Assembly: GCA_050246945.1 (NCBI GenBank) | Contig: JBFWVC010000005.1 | Location: forward strand, 205,722-269,721 | Direction: 5' to 3' | Source of the DNA: JAEUMD01 sp050246945 | GTDB lineage: Bacteria; Pseudomonadota; Alphaproteobacteria; Rhizobiales; Hyphomicrobiaceae | DNA: 64,000 bases | Part shown: one piece after another, positions 35,692 to 46,293 of the stretch | How the letters are laid out: every line of letters starts with the position of its first letter | How positions within the stretch are numbered: position 1 is the stretch's first letter | Notes under the pieces: model-generated | Databases searched by the model: none | Told to the model about the DNA's origin: nothing | What the model saw: the letters and a program-made list of their open reading frames with translations, nothing else | Program-made: the position numbers and the translations under genes

Positions 35692-37506
35692 ATGGCATTC
35701 GGAGTTGAGCGATCGCCCGCGCCTGTCGATCTTGGCAAATCCGAGGATGCCGGACGCGTGCGGGCTGCGCTTGCCCGCTGGTGGCGAAACCAGCCGATAC
35801 CGCGCTTCCTGTCCGGCACCCTGCTGCGCCGCATTCTTTTTTCCAACCTGATCGGCCTCTTTATCTTCAGCCTCGGCATTCTCATCCTGTCCAACTCGCG
35901 CGGTTGGTTGATCGATGCAAAGCGCGAATCGCTGAGGATCCAGGGCGAGATCATCGCCGCCGCCATCGCCGGCGACGCAAAGGTGGAGACCGAGCGCCTT
36001 ACACTCGACCCGACCAAGCTGCCGGAGTCCTCAGACGCCCGTATTCCGTTCCGCGATGACGGCTTTGCCGCACTGGAGCTTTCGATCCGGCCCGAACGCG
36101 TCGCTCCGATCCTTCGACGCCTGATCCAGCCGACCAACACGCGCGCGCGCATCTATGCCCGCGACGGAACCCTGATTGTCGACAGCGACAAGCTTCTGCA
36201 CCGGGGCTCCATTATCCAGGCCGAGGGTGACGACAGCGACGACACGGCCAATGGCCGCGTTAAGACCAAGAACTTCTGGACCCGGTTGACTCGCTGGTTC
36301 CTGGACAAGGAACTGCCGGTTTACCGCGAAATCGACAGCGGCCTTGGCACGAACTATCCGGAAGTGCGCATCGCCATGGCCGGTGGCACTCCGACGACGA
36401 TGCTTTTGCTGTCCGAGGACTATAAGCAAATCGTTTCCATGGCCGTGCCGATCCAGCGCATGAAGGCGGTCCATGGAGTGCTCTTGCTTTCCACCCGCCC
36501 CGGCGAGATCGACGAAATTGCGTCGGAGGATCGCAACAAGATTCTACTGATGGCGTTGCTGGCCCTGCTCACCACCGTCTCCACCTCGCTGCTGCTCGCG
36601 CGAACGGTGGCGGGACCGATCAAACATCTGGCCGATACGGCCGAGGTCGTCTCCAACGATATCAATGCACGCCATGAGTTGCCTGAAATGTCCGACCGCC
36701 GCGACGAAGTCGGCCAGCTCGCCCAGGCGTTCTCCAAAATGACGACGGCGCTCTTCCGGCGCCTTGAAGCAAGCGACCGGTTCGCAGCCGATATCGCTCA
36801 CGAACTGAAGAACCCGCTCACCGCCGCGCGGTCTACGGCGGAGTCGCTTGCATATGCCAAGAACGAGGAGCAGCGCGGCCAACTGATGGAGCAGATTCAG
36901 CTGGAGCTGAAACGCCTCAACAAGATGATCACCGAGATCTCGAGCGCATCGCGCCTGGATGCCGAACTCGCCCGCCAGCAGCGCGAGCCCGTGGCGCTGG
37001 TGGAACTGCTCGAAAATGTCACCTCGTCCCTTTTCAAGGACAAGGCGAGTGAGCAGGGCATCGATCTCGAACTCAGGATTCCGCCAGCGGTCTCGCCCGA
37101 TGCCTACACCATATCCGGAAACGACAGCCGCATCGCGCAAGTGGTAACGAACCTCGTCGACAACGCACTCTCGTTCTCACCCGCTGGCGGCAAGGTTGTC
37201 ATCTCCCTCGTACGCGACGGCGCGGAAGTCGAGCTGCGCGTCGACGACGACGGTCCCGGCATCGACGAGGAGAACCTCGAAAAGGTGTTTGCCCGCTTCT
37301 GGACATACCGGCCTTCGGCGGAAAGCAGCCGCGGCAACAATTCGGGCCTTGGCCTCAACATCTCCCGGGAAATCATCACCGCTTATGGGGGCACGATCCG
37401 CGCCGAGAACCGCTACCGCACCCCGCGCTCGCCAGACTCCGGACGAATTGGAGCCCGCTTCGTCGTGCGCCTGCCAGCAGCGCCGACGCGCCGCAAAGGG
37501 GCCTGA
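35692..37506 (+). CDS. chvG: Sensor histidine kinase ChvG
   Basis: This 604-residue membrane kinase partners ChvI. A cytosolic N-terminus is followed by a first helix (NLIGLFIFSLGILILSN), a long periplasmic sensor region of about 200 residues, a second helix (LLALLTTVSTSLLLA), and HAMP and DHp domains with phospho-acceptor His370 (FAADIAHELKNPLTAA). The ATPase domain has N box VTNLVDNALSFS, G1 DDDGPGID and G2 NNSGLGLNI. The ATG at 35692 follows GGAGG with a short spacer; a TTG nine codons upstream is the alternative. In rhizobia, periplasmic ExoR represses ChvG; exoR is not in this window. Confidence 0.95.
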   Translation: MAFGVERSPAPVDLGKSEDAGRVRAALARWWRNQPIPRFLSGTLLRRILFSNLIGLFIFSLGILILSNSRGWLIDAKRESLRIQGEIIAAAIAGDAKVETERLTLDPTKLPESSDARIPFRDDGFAALELSIRPERVAPILRRLIQPTNTRARIYARDGTLIVDSDKLLHRGSIIQAEGDDSDDTANGRVKTKNFWTRLTRWFLDKELPVYREIDSGLGTNYPEVRIAMAGGTPTTMLLLSEDYKQIVSMAVPIQRMKAVHGVLLLSTRPGEIDEIASEDRNKILLMALLALLTTVSTSLLLARTVAGPIKHLADTAEVVSNDINARHELPEMSDRRDEVGQLAQAFSKMTTALFRRLEASDRFAADIAHELKNPLTAARSTAESLAYAKNEEQRGQLMEQIQLELKRLNKMITEISSASRLDAELARQQREPVALVELLENVTSSLFKDKASEQGIDLELRIPPAVSPDAYTISGNDSRIAQVVTNLVDNALSFSPAGGKVVISLVRDGAEVELRVDDDGPGIDEENLEKVFARFWTYRPSAESSRGNNSGLGLNISREIITAYGGTIRAENRYRTPRSPDSGRIGARFVVRLPAAPTRRKGA

Positions 37507-37507
37507 C

Positions 37508-37978
37508 ATGCGCCCTGGCGAAGTGCTCGTGCACGCGACCGCGGTCGAAAGCACCGGGCAATGTGTACTGCTCACCGGCCCATCCGGAGCGGGCAAATCC
37601 GACCTCGCCTTGCGCCTCGTGGGCTGGCCGCCCACGGGACTGGGGCTTCCCCCATTCTCGCTTGTCTCCGACGATCAGGTGCTGCTTACCCGTGACGGCG
37701 AGCGCATAATTGCCCGCCCGCCCGAAACGATCGCCGGCCGCATCGAGGTCCGCGGCTTGGGCATTCTTCAAATGGCTCACGCCGATTTCGCCGAAGTGCG
37801 TCTTGTAGTCCAGCTGACTGCGGCCGAGGCAGTCGAACGCATGCCCAAGCCGCAGACCCTCTCCCTGGTCGGCGTGTCTCTCCCGACGATTCACCTGTAT
37901 CCGTTCGAGCCCAGCGCGCCACTCAAGGTGGCGCTAGCGCTCCGCGCACTGCCGCCTACCCCTCTGTACCACGGATGA
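37508..37978 (+). CDS. hprK: HPr kinase/phosphorylase, short alphaproteobacterial form
   Basis: The 156-residue protein is only the catalytic domain of HprK; the N-terminal domain found in Gram-positive enzymes is missing, as is usual in alphaproteobacteria. The Walker A loop GPSGAGKS is at residues 24-31, LVSDDQVLL carries the metal/phosphate-site acidic residues, and IAGRIEVRGLGIL matches the HprK signature. It phosphorylates a serine on HPr in response to metabolite levels. It starts one base after the chvG stop, so stress sensing and PTS control are encoded together. Confidence 0.92.
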   Translation: MRPGEVLVHATAVESTGQCVLLTGPSGAGKSDLALRLVGWPPTGLGLPPFSLVSDDQVLLTRDGERIIARPPETIAGRIEVRGLGILQMAHADFAEVRLVVQLTAAEAVERMPKPQTLSLVGVSLPTIHLYPFEPSAPLKVALALRALPPTPLYHG

Positions 37979-38216
37979 AATTCGGATCGGGGCCCATGGT
38001 CCGTGTCGGTCTTCCATCAGTGAAAACCCCCTTGCATGCCAGCCGAACACTTGTCACCCTGCGCACCCGGCGGAGAACCCCGTTGCGGCCGGCCGCACGC
38101 GGGCATCCGCCGCTGGATCTTTGACGGACGCGAGGTCATGACAATCTGGATTTGGCAAGCGCGCGCCGCGGCGTTCGCCACGAACGAGACAGGCAAGAGA
38201 CAGGCAACATGAAGTC

Positions 38217-38621
38217 ATGATCGGACTTGTCATCGTTACACATGGCGGCCTTGCACGCGAGTTCCGCTCCGCCCTCGAACACATCGTCGGGCCGCAAGAA
38301 GGGCTGGAAACCGTATCCATCGGCCCTGAAGACGATATGGTCGCCCGGCGCCGCGAAATTATCGACGCCGTCGCACGAACCGATCAGGGCCAGGGCGTCA
38401 TTCTGCTGACCGACATGTTTGGCGGCACCCCCGCCAACCTCGCGATCTCGATCCTGGACGAAGCCAACGTTGAGGTCATCGCCGGCATTAATCTGCCAAT
38501 CCTGGTCAAGCTCGCCACCGTCCGCAACGAGGCCCCGCTGAGCGAGGCCGTAGCCATCGCCCGCGATGCCGGTCGCAAGTACATAAAGGTCGCGGGACAG
38601 CAGTTGACAGGTGATGGCTGA
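38217..38621 (+). CDS. PTS EIIA component, mannose (fructose) type
   Basis: This 134-residue single-domain EIIA-Man has the phospho-accepting His9 (MIGLVIVTHGGLAREFRSAL) and the family loop ILLTDMFGGTPANLAIS. No EIIB, EIIC or EIID gene is nearby, so it has a regulatory role in the incomplete alphaproteobacterial PTS and does not take part in sugar import. It lies between hprK and HPr, 238 bp after hprK. HPr would donate the phosphate. In related species it is called ptsM or manX. Confidence 0.92.
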   Translation: MIGLVIVTHGGLAREFRSALEHIVGPQEGLETVSIGPEDDMVARRREIIDAVARTDQGQGVILLTDMFGGTPANLAISILDEANVEVIAGINLPILVKLATVRNEAPLSEAVAIARDAGRKYIKVAGQQLTGDG

Positions 38622-38753
38622 GTGAGCCTTTTCAGGGAAATTGGCAGTGCTCGCAAATCCCTGCCGATCAGCCCACCGTGACAACCGCGGCGACTGACGA
38701 CGATTGAATTCGCAACTACCGCACCCGAACATCCAGGCGCGCCCACCCCAGCA

Positions 38754-39059
38754 ATGCCCGAAATCGACTCAAGCGATCGGCCCGAAGCCCTTGTCACAAT
38801 CCGGAACCGCAAGGGACTGCATGCGCGTGCCTCGGCCAAGTTCGTCAAATGCGCCGAGCAGTTCAATGCCCACATCACTGTGACCCGCGACAATCAAACC
38901 GTCGAGGGCACTTCGATCATGGGGCTCATGATGCTGGCCGCTGGACCAGGCTCCCTCCTTCACCTCGTGGCCACCGGCCCTGAAGGCCCTGAAGCGCTGG
39001 CCGCCCTCGTCCAACTCATCGAGAGCGGCTTCGACGAGGATATGGTCGAAGGCGGCTAG
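38754..39059 (+). CDS. HPr family phosphocarrier protein
   Basis: The 101-residue protein has the HPr active site NRKGLHARASAKFV with His23, phosphorylated by EI, and the second site EGTSIMGLMMLAAGPG with Ser54, the expected HprK target. Both sites are intact, so kinase and phosphocarrier form a matched pair. EI (ptsP) is not in the window. It follows the EIIA gene by 132 bp. A copy of the GAGCATG repeat family begins 15 bp after the stop. Confidence 0.93.
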   Translation: MPEIDSSDRPEALVTIRNRKGLHARASAKFVKCAEQFNAHITVTRDNQTVEGTSIMGLMMLAAGPGSLLHLVATGPEGPEALAALVQLIESGFDEDMVEGG

Positions 39060-39074
39060 GTTGCGGACTCCCCC

Positions 39075-39176
39075 AAGTATACTCAGCTGAAGTGTGCAGC
39101 GGTTCAGCATGAAGAACATGCTCACAACGAAGAATGCATCGCGTGCATGTTTCCGAGAAACATGAACGCTATCTGG
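39075..39176. repeat. Dispersed GAGCATG repeat copy
   Basis: CTCAGCTGAAGTGTGCAGCG, then TTCAGCATGAAGAACATGCTC and GTGCATGTTTCCGAGAAACATGAAC match the copies at 27682 and 63625. The outer left arm is degraded, while the right half, including GTTTCC-GAGAAAC, is intact. Confidence 0.75.
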
Positions 39177-39519
39177 GCGTATCAGAATTTTACTTGGAGT
39201 ATTGTTTTTCGGAACCCCATTTGCGTTTATTGATACTTCAAGCCACCAGGAAAGAACTTCCGATTTCGAGGACACTCCGTGAGAAGATCGCCCGCCACCG
39301 CGAATTATGGCACATAACGAGTTGCTTATATGTAGTTGCGGGAATGCCCCTCCTTCGCTATAGCAGCCACACCCCGTGCCAATCCGCCCACCGGTGGCAG
39401 GCGACGGACCGTCCGGTGATCTGCGCAAGCGCCGCGATAACGGCGAATCGCTCCCGGATGAAGTATGGCCGCTGGCGCATGGACGCCCGCAGACGCCCAC
39501 CCAACGAGGAATTCTGCCT
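39177..39519. other. Leader region upstream of ahcY
   Basis: No gene is supported. I looked for SAH or SAM riboswitch cores in front of ahcY and found none I could defend. The ahcY ribosome binding site ACGAGGA is at the right end. Confidence 0.45.
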
Positions 39520-40929
<1,410 letters not shown>

Positions 40930-40972
40930 GCGGCTGTCGCTCGCGGCTTCCGGCAACACATGACCATCTTTG

Positions 40973-41010
40973 GCGAGGCGGGCGGAGATCGTCCGCCTCG
41001 CTGCCTTTTT
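40973..41010 (+). terminator. Rho-independent terminator of ahcY
   Basis: GCGAGGCGG (40973-40981) pairs with CCGCCTCGC (40993-41001) and is followed by TGCCTTTTT. The rest of the 40930-41262 interval holds nothing else I can identify. Confidence 0.85.
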
Positions 41011-41262
41011 GGTGTTGCAGCCGCAATGCGCCTCGTGACCCAACCGCACATGAGGGCGGGCAAAGCGCATCGCTGCACTGGCCAAGGCGCCCTGCGACAC
41101 CGCATAATTGCCAGTGATTCGCGGAGGCTTTCGCTCCTGCGATTCGTACAGCCTTCGACTGGTCGCACGCGTTCCGATGGCTGTTGAGCCCGCCGGCTGC
41201 TCAGGCCGGTGTCTGGCGGCAGCAGCCGTTTCGGGCTGGCCCGCAATGCTTCTGGGAACGCG

Positions 41263-43782
41263 ATGCGCTCTTTCGTTCTCAAGTCCCGGGCCCGCAATGC
41301 CCGCAACGAACTCGTCTTGCTTTTGCTGGCGAGCATGGCCGTCGTGACTGCGCTGACGGCTGCGCTGACGCGCCACGCCGAGATGGTGTCCGTCGGCGTT
41401 GGCGTCCAGAAACTACTGCTGATTGCTGGCATCACGATGGGCGCCCTTCTCGCAAGCCTCCTCGTCTGGCGGTCGGTGCGCACAGCGCGTCACCTCTCCA
41501 AGCGGGCGCGTGACGAGAACGCAGACTTGCGGCACAGCCTTGCGATGGCGGAATCGGTGATCCAGGCCGAGCCGCAGATCCTTCTCTACTGGGATAACGA
41601 CCACGCTGCGCATTTCGTGGCGCAAACTCTGAGCAACGTGGCCGGGCTGCCCGCACAACGCGAAGACATCCTGAAATTCGGGCAGTGGCTCGATCCGCGC
41701 TCGGCCGGTCAGCTCAAGTCGAGCCTCGACGCACTGTTCCAGAGCGGCAAAGCGTTCAACATCATCCTGCGGACTGCTACTGCCGATCACGTCGAGGCCG
41801 AGGGACGTGCCACATCAGGACGCGCCATCCTCCGCTTGAGCGAAGTGGTTGGCTACAAGCGTGATCTCGCGCGCATCATCGATCAGCACGAGTGGCTCGC
41901 CCGCGACATCCGCTCCATGCGCGCGCTGCTCAACTCCGTTCCCATGCCGGTCTGGCTCAAGACGCGCGACGGTCGCCTTACCTGGGTCAACAATGCCTAC
42001 GTGCAGGCCGTAGAGTCGGAGAACGAACACGAGGTTCTCACGCGCCAGATCGAGTTGCTGGACTCCCGCGAACGCCAGTGCGCTCTGAAATCCATCGCCA
42101 AGGGCGATGAGTTCCGCCAGCGCATGCAGATCGTGGTTGGCGCCGAGCGCAAGGCCCACGACGTCTTCATGCTGCCGCTCGGCGACACCATTGCCGGCGC
42201 AGCGATCGACGTCGCCGCGATCGCCACCGCCAAGGGCGAGCTGGAACGGCAGATCGCCGCCTATCGCCGCACACTCGACCATGTCGCCACCGCTGTCGCC
42301 ATGTTCGACGAGGACCAGCGGCTCAAGTTCTCCAACGAGGCATTCGCAAAGCTTTGGTCGCTCGACGACGACTGGCTGGAATCCAAACCGAGCGCCGGGG
42401 GCTTGCTCGACAGATTGCGCGAACGCGGCACGCTTCCAGAAACGACCAACTATCGCGAGTGGAAGGCGCACACGCTCTCGAGCTTTGCGACCGGTTCGGA
42501 GTTCGAGGACTGGTGGATGTTGCCCGACCACCGGATCATCCATGTCCGTACCGAGCAGCAGCCCGACAATGGGGTCACCTTCCTCTTCTCCGATGACTCC
42601 GAGAAGCTGGATCTGGAAAGCCGCTACAAGACTCTCATCAACGCTCAGCGCGAAACGCTCGACAGTCTCAAGGAGGGCGTTGCCGTGTTCGCCACGGACG
42701 GCCGCCTGAGACTGCACAATTCGTCCTTCGCCAGCATTTGGAAGCTGGACCGGGACGACCTCAACCAGACACCGTTCATCGATGAACTCATCGCGGACGT
42801 GGCTGATGCCGACGATGAAAAGGACGCCTGGGGCTTGATCCGCACCGTCGTCACCTCCTATCTCGACACGCGCCAGCAGCGTTCGGGCCAGATGGTTCGC
42901 GGCGACATGAGCGTCGTCGACTACGCAACGACCCCCCTGCCGGACGGCGGCACATTGGTCACGTTCGCCGACGTCACCGTCTCAAAGAGGTACGAGCGTG
43001 CCCTCGTCGAACGCAACGAAGCACTCGTGGTGGCAGACCGTCTGAAGAACGACTTCATCAAACATGTTTCCTACGAGCTTCGCACCCCGCTGACCACCAT
43101 CATCGGTTTCTCGCAGATGCTGGCCAGCCCCAACATTGGCCCCCTGAATGACAGGCAGCACGGCTATCTCGAGAACATTACGTCGTCATCGAGTACGCTG
43201 CTCGCCATTATCAACGATATTCTGGACCTCACCACGATCGACGCAGGTGCCATGGAATTGCACCGCGACGTCATCGACGTTTCCAAGGTGATCAACGACG
43301 CCATCCAGGGTGTCCATGACCGGGCAAAGCGATCCGAGCTCACCATCGACATTGGTATCGAAGTCGGAGTGACGACATTCGTTGCCGACGAGCAGCGGGT
43401 GCGCCAGGTGCTCTACAATCTGCTCTCCAATGCCGTCGGATTCTCGCACGAGGGAGGCACCGTCCGCATCGATTGCTGGCGCGACAATGAAGCAACATGT
43501 TTCGAAATCGAGGACCATGGCGCGGGCATTCCCGCCGACCAGCAGTCGAGAATCTTCGATCGTTTCGTCAGCCGCAGCCACGGCTCGCGGCATCGCGGAG
43601 CCGGTCTCGGCCTGTCGATAGCGCGCAGCCTGGTCGAACTGCACGGTGGCACGCTGGACTTGCACTCGGCCGAAGGCAAGGGCACGCGTATCACCGTCCG
43701 CTTCCCCGATGCATTCGCCGGTTCGGCCGGCGAAGACGAAGACGCGTACGCAGGAACGGACGGTCAGAAAACCATGAACTGA
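41263..43782 (+). CDS. divL: DivL-like PAS sensor kinase with Tyr at the phospho-acceptor position
   Basis: The 839-residue protein has N-terminal membrane helices (ELVLLLLASMAVVTALTAAL, LLLIAGITMGALLASLLV), several PAS domains across residues 80-570, then DHp and HATPase domains. The H-box reads HVSYELRTPLTTIIGF: Tyr604 replaces the phosphorylatable His, exactly as in Caulobacter DivL. The ATPase side looks complete (VLYNLLSNAVGFS, DHGAGIP, GAGLGLSI). DivL reads phosphorylated DivK and lowers CckA kinase activity, and so controls CtrA and asymmetric division. The start at 41263 is probable; a GTG at 41209 is possible. It lies just upstream of tsaE. Confidence 0.88.
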   Translation: MRSFVLKSRARNARNELVLLLLASMAVVTALTAALTRHAEMVSVGVGVQKLLLIAGITMGALLASLLVWRSVRTARHLSKRARDENADLRHSLAMAESVIQAEPQILLYWDNDHAAHFVAQTLSNVAGLPAQREDILKFGQWLDPRSAGQLKSSLDALFQSGKAFNIILRTATADHVEAEGRATSGRAILRLSEVVGYKRDLARIIDQHEWLARDIRSMRALLNSVPMPVWLKTRDGRLTWVNNAYVQAVESENEHEVLTRQIELLDSRERQCALKSIAKGDEFRQRMQIVVGAERKAHDVFMLPLGDTIAGAAIDVAAIATAKGELERQIAAYRRTLDHVATAVAMFDEDQRLKFSNEAFAKLWSLDDDWLESKPSAGGLLDRLRERGTLPETTNYREWKAHTLSSFATGSEFEDWWMLPDHRIIHVRTEQQPDNGVTFLFSDDSEKLDLESRYKTLINAQRETLDSLKEGVAVFATDGRLRLHNSSFASIWKLDRDDLNQTPFIDELIADVADADDEKDAWGLIRTVVTSYLDTRQQRSGQMVRGDMSVVDYATTPLPDGGTLVTFADVTVSKRYERALVERNEALVVADRLKNDFIKHVSYELRTPLTTIIGFSQMLASPNIGPLNDRQHGYLENITSSSSTLLAIINDILDLTTIDAGAMELHRDVIDVSKVINDAIQGVHDRAKRSELTIDIGIEVGVTTFVADEQRVRQVLYNLLSNAVGFSHEGGTVRIDCWRDNEATCFEIEDHGAGIPADQQSRIFDRFVSRSHGSRHRGAGLGLSIARSLVELHGGTLDLHSAEGKGTRITVRFPDAFAGSAGEDEDAYAGTDGQKTMN

Positions 43783-43933
43783 ACGCCCGCAGCGGTCACG
43801 CAGTGCCTCCGTGCTGCCTCACTGGCGAGCAAAGCGTATTGACGGGCGCAATCACCACCATCAGGCTGCTTCCCCGCCACGCCAGCATGGCCGCGCCGCC
43901 TCGCCATGTGCACATCAGCAGATTGTCATCTCA

Positions 43934-45496
43934 ATGTCCGACAGCGATCACCGGTTCCGGCGCGATGCGCTCGACGAGAAGACCCTCAGCCATTTGGCAG
44001 CACTGCTCGCCGCGACGGCGCGGCCGGGAGACCTGATCGCGCTGCAAGGCGATCTTGGAGCGGGCAAGACGACATTCGCGAGGGTCTTGATCCGCAACCT
44101 CACCGACAATCCAGACGAGGAAATCCCAAGCCCGACATTCACGCTTGTGCAGATATACGAAACGCCCCGCATGGGCATCGCCCACTTCGATCTCTATCGC
44201 CTTGCTGATCCCGATGAGCTGTTTGAGCTGGGTCTCGACGAATGCCTTGCATCGGGCATCGCGCTTGTCGAGTGGCCGGAACGGGGTGGCGACCTATTGC
44301 CCGCCGACCGATTGACGATTGCCATCGCCGATGCAGCCGACAACGACCCCCGCCATCGCGATGTCGAGATCATCGGAGCGGGCTCGTTCGCCAATCGGGC
44401 CCGGCGCCTCGAAGCCATCCTTTCGCTGCTCGACCACGCCGGCTGGGGTAAACAGGACACCACGATCGCATACCTGCAGGGCGACGCTTCGGCACGCCGC
44501 TACGCGCGTCTCAAGCGTCTTGGCGCAAGCGCGTCTGCAGAGCCCGCCGTACTGATGGACTGGCCACGGCAGCCGGATGGCCCGCCGATCCGAAACGGCC
44601 TCCCTTACAGCCGCATCGCTCATCTGGCGGAGGACGCGCGCCCATTCGTGGCCATTGCCGATGCGTTGCGCCATGGTGGCGTTGCCGCGCCGAAGATTCT
44701 GGCGGCGGATCTCGACAATGGCCTGCTGCTCATCGAAGACTTCGGCGACCGGGTCTATGGTCGAGAACTGACCGCCGGCGCCGACCAGAAGCTGTTGTGG
44801 GAAGCCGCCCTCGACGTGCTCGTGCACATGCGCTCGCTCCCCGCTGACAAGCCCTTGCCCGTTCCCGGAGCCGAAGCCTGGACGTTGCCCCGCTACGATG
44901 AGGGTGCAATGGCGATCGAGGTCGCCCTGCTGGCAGACTGGTTGTGGCCGTTCGCCACCGGGAGCGAGATGCCGGTCCAACTGCGAATCGAGTACACGCG
45001 TTTGTGGGATGCGCAGATCGCCGAGCTGCAGACATTGCCCACCGGCTGGACCCTGCGCGATTTTCATTCGCCCAATCTGATCTGGCGCCCAGCCGAACAA
45101 GGACTGGCGCGCGTCGGCGTCATCGACTTCCAGGACGCCATGCAGGGTCCGTTGGCCTACGACGTCGCCTCGCTTCTCGAGGACGCGCGCGTCGACGTCT
45201 CGGAGGGTCTGGAAGCCGGTCTTCTCGACAGCTATTGCCATCGCGCCCGCACCGTCGACGCAAATTTCGATGAAGGCGCATTCCGCTTCGCCTACTCCGC
45301 CCTTGGTGCACAGCGCAACACCAAGATCCTCGGCATCTTCGCCCGTCTCGCGAAGCGCGACGGCAAGCCGCAATATGTCGCCCATATGCCGCGCATCTGG
45401 GGATATCTGAGACGCTGCCTGCAACATCCGCGCCTTGCCGGCATCAAGTCGTTCTACGATGCCCACGTTTTTTCCATGGCCGATCGGCTGAGGTGA
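43934..45496 (+). CDS. Fusion of TsaE (tRNA t6A ATPase) and an AmgK-like sugar kinase
   Basis: This 520-residue protein joins two enzymes. Residues 1-165 are TsaE, with Walker A GDLGAGKTT at 39-47, IPSPTFTLVQIYE and HFDLYRLADPDELFELGLDE; TsaE is needed for t6A37 tRNA modification. From about residue 180 there is an aminoglycoside-phosphotransferase-fold kinase: DASARRYARL, LLIEDFGDRVYG, the catalytic loop LRDFHSPNLIW and the metal-site VIDFQDAM. With murU next door, the kinase probably phosphorylates N-acetylmuramate or GlcNAc at the anomeric carbon. The ATG at 43934 begins the TsaE homology. Confidence 0.87.
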   Translation: MSDSDHRFRRDALDEKTLSHLAALLAATARPGDLIALQGDLGAGKTTFARVLIRNLTDNPDEEIPSPTFTLVQIYETPRMGIAHFDLYRLADPDELFELGLDECLASGIALVEWPERGGDLLPADRLTIAIADAADNDPRHRDVEIIGAGSFANRARRLEAILSLLDHAGWGKQDTTIAYLQGDASARRYARLKRLGASASAEPAVLMDWPRQPDGPPIRNGLPYSRIAHLAEDARPFVAIADALRHGGVAAPKILAADLDNGLLLIEDFGDRVYGRELTAGADQKLLWEAALDVLVHMRSLPADKPLPVPGAEAWTLPRYDEGAMAIEVALLADWLWPFATGSEMPVQLRIEYTRLWDAQIAELQTLPTGWTLRDFHSPNLIWRPAEQGLARVGVIDFQDAMQGPLAYDVASLLEDARVDVSEGLEAGLLDSYCHRARTVDANFDEGAFRFAYSALGAQRNTKILGIFARLAKRDGKPQYVAHMPRIWGYLRRCLQHPRLAGIKSFYDAHVFSMADRLR

Positions 45497-45564
45497 GAGG
45501 CGCCGCGCGTGTGTTCCCTTTCACGCCGCAACGGCCGCAGCCACGAAGAGGAACCCAGACACGC

Positions 45565-46293
45565 ATGAGCCGACCGACCACCGCAATGGTCCTTGCTGCC
45601 GGCATCGGTAAACGCATGCGGCCGCTGACCGACGTCTTGCCCAAGCCGCTGGTCCGGCTCGGCGGACGCGCTCTGATCGATCGCGTGCTCGACCGTCTTG
45701 CTCTTGCCGGCATCGAGCGCGCGATCGTCAACGTTCACTATATGGCTGACGAACTCGAGCACCACCTTGTGGGCCGCTCGAAACCCCGGATCGTTATCTC
45801 AGACGAGCGCGACGCGCTGCTCGACACGGGTGGCGGACTTGTCCGCGCCTTGCCGCTGCTCGGGCCTGAGCCGTTCCTCGTTCACAATTCCGATTCGGTA
45901 TGGCTTGAGGGGCCGCACGACAACCTCGACACGCTGATCGGGACATGGGATCCTGACCGCATGGACAGTCTCTTGCTGCTCGCCGCGTCGGCCGGCTCGC
46001 TGGGATACGAAGGCTCGGGCGACTTCACCATGGCCGCTGACGGGCGCCTCTCCAGGCGCGCACCGGGCAGTGTTGCGCCGTTTGTCTTTGCGGGCGTCTC
46101 GATTGCGCATCCGCGCCTTTTCGAAGGCGCACGGGAAGAAATCTTCTCCCTCAATGTCCTTTGGAATCAGGCCATCGCGCGCGGCCGCCTCTACGGCGTG
46201 CGGCTCGACGGGTTCTGGATGCACGTCGGCACGCCTGGAGCACTCGCCGAAGCGGAAAGCGCGCTCGCTCATGGGGAACTCCGCCCGCAATGA
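45565..46293 (+). CDS. murU: N-acetylmuramate alpha-1-phosphate uridylyltransferase (MurU-like)
   Basis: The 242-residue nucleotidyltransferase has the signature AMVLAAGIGKRMRPLTD, then VLPKPLVRLGG, FLVHNSDSVWLEGP and FWMHVGTPGALAEAE. It matches MurU, which activates MurNAc-1-phosphate to UDP-MurNAc so that peptidoglycan can be recycled without de novo synthesis. The kinase half of the preceding fusion would supply its substrate. The ATG at 45565 lies downstream of AGAGGAAC; the frame is open further upstream and overlaps the previous gene's end. Its stop overlaps the addB start by 4 bp. Confidence 0.88.
   Translation: MSRPTTAMVLAAGIGKRMRPLTDVLPKPLVRLGGRALIDRVLDRLALAGIERAIVNVHYMADELEHHLVGRSKPRIVISDERDALLDTGGGLVRALPLLGPEPFLVHNSDSVWLEGPHDNLDTLIGTWDPDRMDSLLLLAASAGSLGYEGSGDFTMAADGRLSRRAPGSVAPFVFAGVSIAHPRLFEGAREEIFSLNVLWNQAIARGRLYGVRLDGFWMHVGTPGALAEAESALAHGELRPQ

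Noticed and set aside
39177..39519. SAH or SAM riboswitch before ahcY
   Set aside because: No conserved core could be matched by eye; a covariance search would be decisive.
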